Source: a virus
Direction: 5' to 3' (one strand)
IMG/VR virus record: IMGVR_UViG_3300024503_000441
Location: 83,330-147,329 of that record
Length of the DNA stretch: 64,000 nt
The position numbers and the translations under genes are program-made. Positions 1-7,460 of the stretch are shown here, one piece after another. The stretch's first letter is position 1, and every line of letters starts with the position of its first letter. The notes below the pieces were generated by a model. The model saw only the letters and a list, made by a program, of their open reading frames with translations, did no database searches and had not been told where the DNA came from.

Positions 1-8
1 TTGTTAGC

Positions 9-1187
9 ATGAGTGAAGAAATAGCCCAACTCAAGAGTTTCCAAAACTATGTGGTCCGTAACGATCTAATGAATAGCGAGACTAACTCAGTAGTAGAAAG
101 AAGCACACAGGCTTTAGAAAGACTACGTGAACAAATCAAAAATCTAGGCAAGCAGAGCCACTATGAAGCATATAGAGAATCATTCCAAGCACAGCAACCC
201 TTAGAAGTACCACAAGAGGTAGTAGAAGACTTTACAGAAATGTTTACTGTAAGGAATTTTAAAGAAGATATCGCAAGCGTATTTCCTGTATTATATAGGC
301 TAATGAAAGAAAATGGAGTAGGCTACAGCGACATAGTCGGTATGACAACAAACGAAATAGAAGAAAACGAAGACTTAGATATTATAGCCAACGAAGATCC
401 ATTTGAAAAGTTTGAATCTTGGGTAATGGCATTGGGCGAAGAGTCAGCTATTACTAGTCAAGATCCTGAAGAACAACAGGCAGCAGTGCAACAACTTCAA
501 GAACTAGTCGGTGAACATTTCCCAGCAGGTGTTGATGGTAGTAATGCTATCGAAAGCCTAAAAGGCATAATCGAAGATCCAGAACTATTCAAGAGAATCA
601 AAGAACTTGCGGCCAATGACCCAGATGCATGTTGCAGAGGTTTAGTGAAAGATTGGTTAGAACTAAATGCTCCAGAAGTATTAGAGCAACTAGACTTCGG
701 TGACTACACTGAAGAACCAGCAGCAGGTGAAGAACCAGCAGCAGCTGAGCCAGCAGCAGCTGAGCCAGCGGCGGCAGCACCAGAAGAAGTACCTGCCGAA
801 GGAAGTGATCCTAATCATCCAGAATATGATAAGAAAGATGACTATGATCTTCCACCTTCAGCACGTGGCAAAGGCACAGGCGACTACAAGCTACCAGATT
901 ATAAGAAACACGATGACCGTCATGCTAGAGATTTCCGTAAGCGCAGCGGCAATGAATCTATTGATGTAAAAGAAATAGCAGAGTTCGTACACAGCTTTTA
1001 TGATCGAAATACAGGCACATTCCCTAAAGGGCCAGAAGGTGTAGCAGTTATGGTAGGCAAGAAGTTCGGTGAACAGGCAGAACAGGTAGCTCGTAAATTT
1101 GTAGAAAGAATGGCTCCAAACCAAACAACAGAGCAGAATCCAGAACTACAAGAACTAGCAAGAATCAGAGAACTAGCAGGCATGTAA
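9..1187 (+). CDS. Acidic hypothetical phage protein with Pro-Ala linker
   Basis: Function not recognised. The 392-residue product has an acidic, probably helical N-terminal two thirds, a Pro-Ala-Glu repeat linker at about residues 235-264, a charged Lys/Asp-rich stretch, and a C-terminal block around EIAEFVHSFYDRNTGTFPKG (residues 322-341) that looks like a folded conserved domain. The frame stays open to the left edge (only 8 bases visible), so a start further upstream cannot be excluded. A strong terminator follows 23 bases after the stop, so it ends a transcription unit. Its place next to gp32 is not informative. Confidence 0.8.
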   Translation: MSEEIAQLKSFQNYVVRNDLMNSETNSVVERSTQALERLREQIKNLGKQSHYEAYRESFQAQQPLEVPQEVVEDFTEMFTVRNFKEDIASVFPVLYRLMKENGVGYSDIVGMTTNEIEENEDLDIIANEDPFEKFESWVMALGEESAITSQDPEEQQAAVQQLQELVGEHFPAGVDGSNAIESLKGIIEDPELFKRIKELAANDPDACCRGLVKDWLELNAPEVLEQLDFGDYTEEPAAGEEPAAAEPAAAEPAAAAPEEVPAEGSDPNHPEYDKKDDYDLPPSARGKGTGDYKLPDYKKHDDRHARDFRKRSGNESIDVKEIAEFVHSFYDRNTGTFPKGPEGVAVMVGKKFGEQAEQVARKFVERMAPNQTTEQNPELQELARIRELAGM

Positions 1188-1210
1188 AGATTGTTCGTAG
1201 CAGTTAGATC

Positions 1211-1235
1211 GGGCACTTCGGTGCCCTTTCTTTTT
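1211..1235 (+). terminator. Rho-independent terminator
   Basis: GGGCAC-TTCG-GTGCCC hairpin (stable tetraloop) at 1211-1226, followed by a T-rich tract to 1235. It closes the transcription unit of the first gene. Confidence 0.9.
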
Positions 1236-1257
1236 GGCTATCTTTATCTAAACTATC

Positions 1258-1297
1258 TTGTCAACTTAGAGTCATACTAGTGCGTTAAATTAATACA
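1258..1297 (+). promoter_or_regulatory. Candidate promoter shared with the next gene
   Basis: TTGTCA at 1258, then after 21 bases GCGTTAAATTAATA. The same arrangement (TTGTCT, 21 bases, TTATATTAATA) recurs at 1565. The spacing does not fit sigma70, so this is a repeated upstream element of unknown class. Confidence 0.35.
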
Positions 1298-1335
1298 CAG
1301 AGGAAATCTGTGATAACCTTAAAAAGGAAAATACT

Positions 1336-1509
1336 ATGAAACTAGTTGCAACTTTAATCGCATCTCTATTTGCTGTATCAGCATTTGCCGCAGATGCACC
1401 GAAGAAAGATGAAAAGAAAGCAGCCGCAGAAGCTCCAAAGGCCGCAGCATCAGCTGCTAAAGATGCTAAGGCTGCTCCAGCACCTGCCAAGCCAGCTGAA
1501 AAGAAGTAA
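1336..1509 (+). CDS. Small exported Lys/Ala-rich protein
   Basis: A 57-residue product. Residues 1-18 form a clean Sec signal peptide (MKLVATLIASLFAVSAFA), with cleavage expected before ADAPKK. The mature part is almost entirely Ala, Lys and Pro, so probably an extended, basic periplasmic peptide. An AAAAAGG ribosome site lies 6-12 bases upstream. It sits between two strong terminators as a monocistronic unit. Function unknown. Confidence 0.8.
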   Translation: MKLVATLIASLFAVSAFAADAPKKDEKKAAAEAPKAAASAAKDAKAAPAPAKPAEKK

Positions 1510-1529
1510 TCGGCTAAATACCGAACAAA

Positions 1530-1554
1530 GGGCTCACCTGAGCCCTTTCTTTTT
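1530..1554 (+). terminator. Rho-independent terminator
   Basis: GGGCTCA-CC-TGAGCCC hairpin at 1530-1545, followed by TTTCTTTTT. It ends the small exported protein unit. Confidence 0.9.
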
Positions 1555-1564
1555 GGTAAACTTT

Positions 1565-1604
1565 TTGTCTACTAAAATCACGCCTAAGGCGTTATATTAA
1601 TATG
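1565..1604 (+). promoter_or_regulatory. Second copy of the candidate promoter element
   Basis: TTGTCT at 1565, 21 bases, then TTATATTAATA. It matches the element at 1258 in sequence and spacing and precedes the next exported-protein gene with its AAGGAG ribosome site. Confidence 0.35.
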
Positions 1605-1617
1605 AAGGAGAACAAAG

Positions 1618-1917
1618 ATGAAAAAGTTCTTATTCGCTACATTGATAACATTAACTGCTTTTAGCTCACAGGCACAAGCAGACGGTTGGAGACATCGAGG
1701 TGGTCATCACCACGGTGGCGGCTATGGATGGGTAGCACCATTAGTTATTGGTGGTGCTGTAGGTTATGCACTTTCGCAGCCAAGATATGTAAGCCCGCCT
1801 CCGAGCGTGGTATACGTAACTCCTCCGCCTACATATAATCCACCGTATGGTTATCATTGGGAGAGTGTTCTAGACGGCAACTGTAACTGTTACAGAAACG
1901 TTCTAGTTCCAAACTAA
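1618..1917 (+). CDS. Small exported Gly/His-rich protein
   Basis: A 99-residue product with a signal peptide (MKKFLFATLITLTAFSSQAQA, cut before DGW). The mature part begins with a His/Gly cluster (RHRGGHHHGGGYG) that could bind metal. It continues with a short hydrophobic Gly-rich segment (VAPLVIGGAVGYAL) and a Pro/Tyr-rich tail containing a Cys-x-Cys pair near the C-terminus. Likely periplasmic or outer-surface. The next gene follows after 20 bases. Function not recognised; small envelope proteins of this composition occur in proteobacteria. Confidence 0.8.
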   Translation: MKKFLFATLITLTAFSSQAQADGWRHRGGHHHGGGYGWVAPLVIGGAVGYALSQPRYVSPPPSVVYVTPPPTYNPPYGYHWESVLDGNCNCYRNVLVPN

Positions 1918-1937
1918 TATGTTAATGAGGACACGGA

Positions 1938-2348
1938 ATGAAAGGATTGACAATCGCTCTTGCGATGATGATAGGTATTGGGACAAGCCAGGCAAGTACG
2001 ACACTTACTGGGAACGTGAATCCGAATCCCGTATCTACGTCATCACTAGCAAAGATTGCGACCAAAAAAGATCCGGTCCTTGCAAAATCGACCAGGATAC
2101 CTAAACCTAAGCTGTTTAGGTCAAATCCTCACAGAGCGACCCACTTTAGTGTCGCAGAAGATCCCGATGATGATATTTTTGTGCAAGACGAAGATATATT
2201 TGTCGGTTATCGTCGAGAAGATATTAGCAAACCAAAGGCACCATCTACCCCCGATGATCCGGAAGGTATCATCACTGAAGACATCCGTTGGCGGCTGTTC
2301 TTGGCTCGTACAGCAGCCATGATCCGCTATCACCAAATACACGGATAG
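1938..2348 (+). CDS. Exported hypothetical protein
   Basis: A 136-residue product with an N-terminal signal peptide (residues 1-19, MKGLTIALAMMIGIGTSQA). The mature region is polar, with an acidic patch (DPDDDIFVQDEDIFVGY). GAGG lies upstream of the ATG. An overlapping frame starting at 1919 was not chosen because it lacks a signal and has no coding character. Third exported protein in a row, so the group may act together in the host envelope. Confidence 0.7.
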   Translation: MKGLTIALAMMIGIGTSQASTTLTGNVNPNPVSTSSLAKIATKKDPVLAKSTRIPKPKLFRSNPHRATHFSVAEDPDDDIFVQDEDIFVGYRREDISKPKAPSTPDDPEGIITEDIRWRLFLARTAAMIRYHQIHG

Positions 2349-2374
2349 TTTGGTGAAAAAATCTAAAAAAACTA

Positions 2375-2403
2375 TTGACCTTGCTAAATAAAGTACGCAT
2401 AAT
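2375..2403 (+). promoter_or_regulatory. sigma70-type promoter of gene 32
   Basis: TTGACC, 17-bp spacer, CATAAT. A late-type CTAAATA (2384-2390) lies inside the spacer, so early and late transcription may both start here. Confidence 0.75.
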
Positions 2404-2408
2404 ACAAA

Positions 2409-2447
2409 TATGCGTAAGGCATACATTTTAAGGCAAAACATAGGAGG
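2409..2447 (+). promoter_or_regulatory. gp32 mRNA leader: hairpin and strong ribosome site
   Basis: A TATGC-GTAAG-GCATA hairpin (2409-2423) sits at the predicted 5' end of the transcript, followed by an A/T-rich single-stranded stretch and a perfect AGGAGG (2442-2447). In T4, gp32 represses its own translation by binding its leader from an upstream structure; this arrangement could serve the same purpose. The role is inferred. Confidence 0.45.
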
Positions 2448-2456
2448 CATATTAAA

Positions 2457-3431
2457 ATGGCTACACTAGCAGAAATCCGTGCGAAACTTCAAGAAGCACA
2501 ATCAAAGTCCACAGGACAATCATCAGGCGGCGACAACGCCATTTACCCACACTGGAACATGCAAGAAGGAAAGGAAGCAGTAATCCGTTTCCTACCAGAT
2601 GGCAATCCCAACAACACGTTTTTCTGGGTAGAACGTGCAATGATCAAACTACCTTTCGCTGGCGTTAAAGGCGAAACAGATTCCAAACAAGTACAGGTGC
2701 AGGTACCCTGCGTTGAAATGTACAATGACGGTTCTGTTTGCCCGATTCTCAGCGAAGTGCGTGGTTGGTTCAAAGACAAGAGCCTAGAGGAAATGGGTCG
2801 TAAGTATTGGAAGAAGCGTTCATACATCTTCCAAGGGTTTATTGTCGAAGATCCTCTTAAAGAAGAAAAGACACCAGAAAATCCAATCCGTAGATTTATC
2901 ATTGGTCCTCAAATCTATCAAATCATCCGTAGTGCTTTGATGGATCCAGAGTTGGATGAGTTGCCAACTGATTATCTCAAGGGTCTAGATTTCCGTATCG
3001 CCAAGACATCAAAAGGTGGGTTCGCAGACTACTCTACATCAAAGTGGAGCCGTCGTGAGCGTTCACTGACTGAAGTTGAAGCGGCAGCGATCGAAGCACA
3101 TGGATTGTTCAATCTTTCCGACTTCCTACCTAAGAAGCCAACCGATGTTGAGCTCAAGGTAATGAAGGAAATGTTTGAAGCATCTGTCGATGGTGAGCCA
3201 TATGATATGGACCGTTGGGGTCAATACTTCAAACCAGCAGGTATGGGAGCAGCCACTGGCGATCCTAACAAGCCTGCAGCCAGCGCACCTGTAGATGATG
3301 CAGATGATGAACCAGCACCAGTAGCAAAGGCAGCTCCTGCTCCAAAGGCAGAAGCACCAGCATCAAATGGTGATGGTAATAGTCGTGCCCAAGATATCTT
3401 GGCCATGATTCGCAATCGTCAAAAGCAGTAA
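2457..3431 (+). CDS. 32: Single-stranded DNA-binding protein (T4 gp32 family)
   Basis: A 324-residue homologue of T4 gp32, which coats ssDNA and organises replication and recombination. Visible features: an OB-fold core (AVIRFLPDG... FFWVERAMIKLPFAGVKG), the aromatic and basic residues typical of the binding cleft (YWKKRSYIFQGFIVED), and an acidic, Ala/Pro-rich C-terminal tail that in this family contacts partner proteins. The zinc motif is reduced: Cys pairs around VPC...SVC are present but the full His-Cys3 set of T4 is not obvious. It is followed by a strong hairpin and then uvsX, the usual T4-like order. Confidence 0.95.
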   Translation: MATLAEIRAKLQEAQSKSTGQSSGGDNAIYPHWNMQEGKEAVIRFLPDGNPNNTFFWVERAMIKLPFAGVKGETDSKQVQVQVPCVEMYNDGSVCPILSEVRGWFKDKSLEEMGRKYWKKRSYIFQGFIVEDPLKEEKTPENPIRRFIIGPQIYQIIRSALMDPELDELPTDYLKGLDFRIAKTSKGGFADYSTSKWSRRERSLTEVEAAAIEAHGLFNLSDFLPKKPTDVELKVMKEMFEASVDGEPYDMDRWGQYFKPAGMGAATGDPNKPAASAPVDDADDEPAPVAKAAPAPKAEAPASNGDGNSRAQDILAMIRNRQKQ

Positions 3432-3440
3432 GACTTATAT

Positions 3441-3467
3441 AGAGTGTGAGGTACCTCCTCACACTCT
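3441..3467 (+). terminator. Strong hairpin after gp32
   Basis: Eleven-base-pair perfect stem, AGAGTGTGAGG / CCTCACACTCT, with a 5-base loop. The T tract behind it is weak (TCTTCATT), so it may be a leaky terminator or 3' stabiliser that lets gp32 exceed uvsX expression. Confidence 0.6.
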
Positions 3468-3487
3468 CTTCATTACAGGGAAATAAA

Positions 3488-3679
3488 ATGGCAAAACTAG
3501 ATAAACTATCAAAAGTAAATGAATCAATCACGCTCAATCGTTATGACAACGGTTGGATGGTCGAAATCGGCGGTCGCGATAAGAAAGAAGATTGGAAGAC
3601 CACTAAGACTATGTGTAACACTGAAGATGAACTAATCTCAGTCATTAAAGAGTGGAACACTAAAGATTTGGATAACTGA
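3488..3679 (+). CDS. Small conserved-type protein between gp32 and uvsX
   Basis: A 63-residue protein starting MAKLDKLSKV. The ATG at 3488 is chosen because AGGGA lies just upstream; the frame extends 14 codons further but only through the hairpin. Compact, charged and Trp-rich (GWMVEIGGRDKKEDWKTTK), with no known domain. Two bases separate it from uvsX, so it is co-transcribed with the recombination genes. Confidence 0.75.
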   Translation: MAKLDKLSKVNESITLNRYDNGWMVEIGGRDKKEDWKTTKTMCNTEDELISVIKEWNTKDLDN

Positions 3680-3681
3680 TT

Positions 3682-4761
3682 ATGGCAACTAAACCGTTCG
3701 ATATAAGCAAGTTTAGAAAATCTATTACAAAGAATATTGAAGGTCTTAGTATAGGTTTTAACGATCCTACAGATTGGGTTGGCACAGGTAACTATGCATT
3801 AAACTATCTAATCAGTGGCGATTTCCACAAAGGAGTTCCGCTAGGCAAAGTTACAGTATTTGCAGGCGAGTCTGGAGCAGGTAAATCATATATCTGTTCA
3901 GGTAACTTGATCAAAGCGGCACAAGCACAAGGCATTTATGTTATCTTGGTTGATACAGAAAATGCTCTAGACGAAGATTGGCTAAAGGCACTAGGTGTCG
4001 ACACTAGCGATGAAAAGTTGTTGAAACTTAATATGGCTATGATCGACGATGTAGCAAAGACTATCACAGAGTTTGTTGCAGAATATAAAGCTATGCCTGA
4101 AGACAGTCGTCCTAAGGTACTTTTTGTGCTTGACTCATTAGGTATGTTGTTGACTCCAACGGATGTTAACCAGTTCGAAGCAGGTGATTTGAAAGGTGAT
4201 ATGGGTCGTAAGCCCAAGGCATTGACAGCACTTGTGCGAAACTGTGTTAATATGTTTGGTAGTCTAAACATTGGCCTAGTAGCTACAAACCATACCTATG
4301 CAAGCCAAGATATGTTTGATCCAGACGATAAGATTAGTGGTGGCCAAGGTTTTATCTATGCATCAAGTATCGTTGTTGCTATGAAAAAACTCAAACTAAA
4401 AGAAGATGACGATGGCAATAAGATCTCAGAAGTACGTGGTATCCGTGCTGCCTGCAAGATCATGAAAACTCGTTATGCAAAGCCTTTTGAAAGTGTACAA
4501 GTAAAGATTCCTTATGAGACAGGTATGAATCCATATAGTGGACTGGTCGACTTGTTTGAAGCTAAAGGGATGCTTAAGAAAGAAGGAAATAGTCTTGTAT
4601 ATGTAACTGCTGATGGTGAGATCATCAAACAGTTTCGTAAGGCATGGGAACGCAACGAAAACAATGGACTAGATAGGATGATGGAAGACATTTCAAAACA
4701 TGGCGAAAAATCCGATTCAGAGATAACTACTACAGTTGAACCTGAAACGGAGGCCAGTTAA
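3682..4761 (+). CDS. uvsX: UvsX RecA-like recombinase
   Basis: A 359-residue strand-exchange ATPase that forms filaments on ssDNA with gp32 and UvsY. Walker A is GESGAGKS at residues 62-69, Walker B is VLFVLDS at 146-152, and a RecA-type glycine-rich loop region (KISGGQGFIYASS) lies near 218-229. The acidic C-terminal tail is typical. Length fits the family (T4 about 390). Its stop overlaps the next start (TAATG). Confidence 0.95.
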   Translation: MATKPFDISKFRKSITKNIEGLSIGFNDPTDWVGTGNYALNYLISGDFHKGVPLGKVTVFAGESGAGKSYICSGNLIKAAQAQGIYVILVDTENALDEDWLKALGVDTSDEKLLKLNMAMIDDVAKTITEFVAEYKAMPEDSRPKVLFVLDSLGMLLTPTDVNQFEAGDLKGDMGRKPKALTALVRNCVNMFGSLNIGLVATNHTYASQDMFDPDDKISGGQGFIYASSIVVAMKKLKLKEDDDGNKISEVRGIRAACKIMKTRYAKPFESVQVKIPYETGMNPYSGLVDLFEAKGMLKKEGNSLVYVTADGEIIKQFRKAWERNENNGLDRMMEDISKHGEKSDSEITTTVEPETEAS

Positions 4762-5000
4762 TGAAGGAAGACCTAATCGCCGATCTGTGGAGCGTCATTG
4801 TTGACCACATTCCCGATAAGCAGAAAAAAACCGTAGCTGAAGACTTTGTTAGTACACTAGTCGATCATGGCATTAAAGAAAGCGTTCTAGATCGGTTGAT
4901 GGGTATTGACCCATACCTCGACGATGCTATCGAATATGCCACTGACGGTGAACAATATCACGAAGAAGACGACTACGATAGATACGAAGACGAGGATTAA
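4761..5000 (+). CDS. Small acidic protein in the uvsX operon
   Basis: A 79-residue, strongly acidic protein ending in a run of Asp/Glu/Tyr (HEEDDYDRYEDED). Start and stop both overlap neighbours by one base (TAATG), so it is translationally coupled to uvsX and to the uvsY-like gene. No domain recognised. The acidic tail could bind a basic DNA-processing partner, which is only a suggestion. Confidence 0.8.
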   Translation: MKEDLIADLWSVIVDHIPDKQKKTVAEDFVSTLVDHGIKESVLDRLMGIDPYLDDAIEYATDGEQYHEEDDYDRYEDED

Positions 5001-5455
5001 TGAACTGGTACGATCGAGTTTCAAAAGATATTTCTAATATTCCAGACGCCGTGGCATATTATGAAGCCGAGTTATTGGCAGCAAAGACTGACGCTCGCAT
5101 AGCGGGAAACCTTGAACGAGCTGCTGCTAATATGCCTGGTATTGTGGAAAATCGTTTCAATCAACTACAAGAGATCGAAGCGATTTTAGAATATCTAAAC
5201 ATTGAACTACGTCGTTTACGCAGTCAGCATTTCCGTAAATATCTTGAAAACTATCAACGCAGCCTATCCTCTAGAGACTGTGAAAAGTTTGTAGAGGGTG
5301 AGTCTGATGTCGTTGACTTTGAAAAAATCATCAATGATTTCGCCTTGCTAAGAAACAAATGGCTGGGCGTTATCAAAGCCTTAGATATCAAGCAGTGGCA
5401 GATATCTAACATCGTGAAGCTACGTACTGCTGGACTTGAAGATGCAACACTATGA
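5000..5455 (+). CDS. uvsY: UvsY-like recombination mediator (probable)
   Basis: A 151-residue, mostly helical basic protein. Its size, its place two genes after uvsX, and its C-terminal pattern (long helix, then ALLRNKWLGVIKALDIKQWQ and SNIVKLR) resemble T4 UvsY, which loads UvsX on gp32-covered ssDNA. The N-terminal part (MNWYDRVSKDI) differs from T4, so the assignment rests on architecture and context. The ATGA overlap with the next gene implies coupling. Confidence 0.55.
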   Translation: MNWYDRVSKDISNIPDAVAYYEAELLAAKTDARIAGNLERAAANMPGIVENRFNQLQEIEAILEYLNIELRRLRSQHFRKYLENYQRSLSSRDCEKFVEGESDVVDFEKIINDFALLRNKWLGVIKALDIKQWQISNIVKLRTAGLEDATL

Positions 5456-6135
5456 AAATAGTATTAACTGGGCATCTTGGCTTTGTTGGCGGTAATCTTA
5501 AGCCCTATTTAGAACAAAAAGGACATACTGTCATTGGCCTCGATATCAAAGAAGGCCAAGACATCCTTACTTGTGATCTTCCTGAGTGTGACGCAGTTAT
5601 TCATCTAGCTGCAAAAACAGGCGTTCGGGCTAGTCTAGACTCGCCACACGAGTACTGGAAAGTAAATGTAGACGGTACTAGACGAGTTTTACTGCACTAC
5701 AGCAATAAGAGGGTCTTAGTTGCAAGCTCTAGCAGCCAATATGAACCTCATTTGAATCCCTATGCTGCTACTAAGCATGTCATGGAAAAGATTCCACACG
5801 ATAATGTTTGCTGGATGAGATTCCATACCGTCTACGGTGCAGACACTGGGCGAGATATGTTTTTTGATAGACTTAGAAATGGAACACTAGAGTATGTCAC
5901 GGATCATGAACGTGACTTTGTACACGTTGACGATGTCTGTGAAGCTGTCAATATTTTATTAAACAATGATTTTACAGGACCAGTTGATATAGGTACTGGC
6001 ATTTCCATAAAGATCTCTGATATATGTACTACACTACCAGTTAGAACATATAATCCACACGAAAGAAAACGTACCTGTGCAGATATGCACATTATGAATA
6101 GTTTTGGTTTTAGACCGAGATTTTTTCTTTTGTGA
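5452..6135 (+). CDS. NAD-dependent sugar epimerase/dehydratase (short form)
   Basis: A 227-residue extended SDR protein. The Rossmann glycine motif GHLGFVGG is at residues 7-14, and the active-site YAATK (YxxxK) and upstream Ser cluster (ASSSSQYE) are present. Enzymes of this class change sugar stereochemistry on nucleotide sugars. Usual length is 300 or more, so the C-terminal substrate domain is shortened. First gene of the surface-sugar cassette. Its end overlaps the convergent glycosyltransferase by 26 bases. Confidence 0.85.
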   Translation: MKIVLTGHLGFVGGNLKPYLEQKGHTVIGLDIKEGQDILTCDLPECDAVIHLAAKTGVRASLDSPHEYWKVNVDGTRRVLLHYSNKRVLVASSSSQYEPHLNPYAATKHVMEKIPHDNVCWMRFHTVYGADTGRDMFFDRLRNGTLEYVTDHERDFVHVDDVCEAVNILLNNDFTGPVDIGTGISIKISDICTTLPVRTYNPHERKRTCADMHIMNSFGFRPRFFLL

Positions 6136-6784
6136 CACCCACATGGTGCAGTAAGTATGGCTCTACCTCTGTATCGTAAAAATCTACATGAGCCTTTCCT
6201 TTAATAACTTTTCCTAAGAATAAGTTTCTGTACTGATACTTTTTGTTTAGTATCTCTAGTATATGAGCATCACCGGGATGTTTCGATTCTAGTATCATGT
6301 CATTATACCAAGCATCTGAATATTCTCGAACAAACTGTTTGTAATCTGCATGTTTGGTATTAAAGCAAACGAATCCAGAATCAAGTCCTTCTGGTTTATA
6401 AATCGTCGATAGTAGTTCTGTTCTAGGTAAGAACTTTTCTATATCCATAGGTTGCAAGACTTCTACATCAGCGTCTAACCAAATGAGGTAGTCAGCAGTT
6501 ACATTTTCCAACATGTAAGAAGTGACTCTGGACTTTAGATACCATTTGATAGGTTTTCTTTTAGTTCCATATACTTCAAAATATTTTTCTGGCTGTTTAG
6601 TATTTTTTAAACAAACATCTGTAGGATGTGTTTCAAAATCAGATAAAAAGTTTTCTATAGGTTCATCTAAGAAACAAAGTTTTTTGCCAGGAAGGTTTTT
6701 CCATGTTGGGAGATATTCGTGTGCGTATTGTTTATAGATTTTTTGGTTTATAGATGTAACCCAAATGATATTATTCTGGTGCAT
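6110..6784 (-). CDS. Glycosyltransferase, GT-A type
   Basis: About 224 residues from the ATG at 6784 (MHQNNIIWVTSINQ); an in-frame ATG at 6811 is less likely because it lies deeper in the upstream gene. The fold signature is a strand-forming N-terminus (IIWVTSINQKIYKQYA) and a DxD metal/nucleotide-sugar motif (YLIWLDADVEV). It ends with YLLHHVGVTKEK, resembling the conserved His region of GT8-like enzymes. It overlaps the FkbM gene by about 14 bases and is probably translated from the same message. Predicted role: sugar transfer for virion or host-surface glycan decoration. Confidence 0.85.
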   Translation of the reverse strand: MHQNNIIWVTSINQKIYKQYAHEYLPTWKNLPGKKLCFLDEPIENFLSDFETHPTDVCLKNTKQPEKYFEVYGTKRKPIKWYLKSRVTSYMLENVTADYLIWLDADVEVLQPMDIEKFLPRTELLSTIYKPEGLDSGFVCFNTKHADYKQFVREYSDAWYNDMILESKHPGDAHILEILNKKYQYRNLFLGKVIKGKAHVDFYDTEVEPYLLHHVGVTKEKISV

Positions 6785-7421
6785 AAACAGTATCGTGTTC
6801 CCACTTATCAATAATTTTATATTTCAGTTCGCTGACTATCCATTGTTCCATTTCAACAACTGTATACCCGTGCATTTCACAATAGTCGTTGGTTTCTAAC
6901 ACAATCAACGGTCTATACTTGTTGATTAAGTTTACAGCACCTTTAAGAGCAAACCATTCGAATCCTTCTAGATCTAAATGTAATAAATCACAACCCTCTA
7001 TATCTAAACTATCTAAAGAAATAAGTTTTATATTACCCTTTCCAGAAACAGTGTAGCCGCCGGTATTGTTTTTCTTTTTAGTAAGAGGTTCACCCAGGCT
7101 TATCATTGACTCTTTTTCGCCTAGAGCAAGATTATTTTTAACAACGTTATCTTGTTGTATGTTTTGATCTAAACAATAAAAGTTTTCAGGGTGAGGTTCG
7201 AATGTATAGACTTTTTTAAACAAACTAGCATATTTGTTTGGATATAGTCCACAGTGCCCTCCGGCCTGTACAACTATATTGCGATTTTTTACTAGATTAG
7301 AAACATTTATAGGAAGATTATAATGATCTTCTCTAGTTAGATACCTCCATGCAACGATATCTCTTTCGGGCCAAACCCAATCTTTGTTGTCAAAGTTTCT
7401 TATGGAAGTTTTATAGTTCAT
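6771..7421 (-). CDS. FkbM-family methyltransferase
   Basis: A 216-residue SAM-dependent methyltransferase. Visible: VVQAGGHCGLYP (glycine-rich SAM loop), VYTFEPHPENF (acidic residue binding the ribose), and a LLHLDLEGFEW motif typical of the FkbM group, which O-methylates sugars. The ATG at 7421 is chosen because a CTAAATA late promoter lies exactly 4 bases upstream and the longer frame would run through the divergent promoter. Paired with the glycosyltransferase downstream. Confidence 0.85.
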   Translation of the reverse strand: MNYKTSIRNFDNKDWVWPERDIVAWRYLTREDHYNLPINVSNLVKNRNIVVQAGGHCGLYPNKYASLFKKVYTFEPHPENFYCLDQNIQQDNVVKNNLALGEKESMISLGEPLTKKKNNTGGYTVSGKGNIKLISLDSLDIEGCDLLHLDLEGFEWFALKGAVNLINKYRPLIVLETNDYCEMHGYTVVEMEQWIVSELKYKIIDKWEHDTVYAPE

Positions 7422-7425
7422 ATGA

Positions 7426-7455
7426 TATTTAGCACATAATCTACGCACATAAATA
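7426..7455. promoter_or_regulatory. Divergent pair of late promoters
   Basis: Minus strand: CTAAATA (7426-7432) followed by TCAT and the FkbM ATG. Plus strand: ATAAATA (7449-7455) followed by 5 bases and the ATG at 7461. Both predict transcripts starting at or next to the start codon. Confidence 0.65.
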
Positions 7456-7460
7456 TCTGT

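Noticed and set aside
1919-2104. 61-residue frame overlapping the exported protein at 1938
   Set aside because: Lacks a signal and coding character; the 1938 frame has a clear signal peptide.
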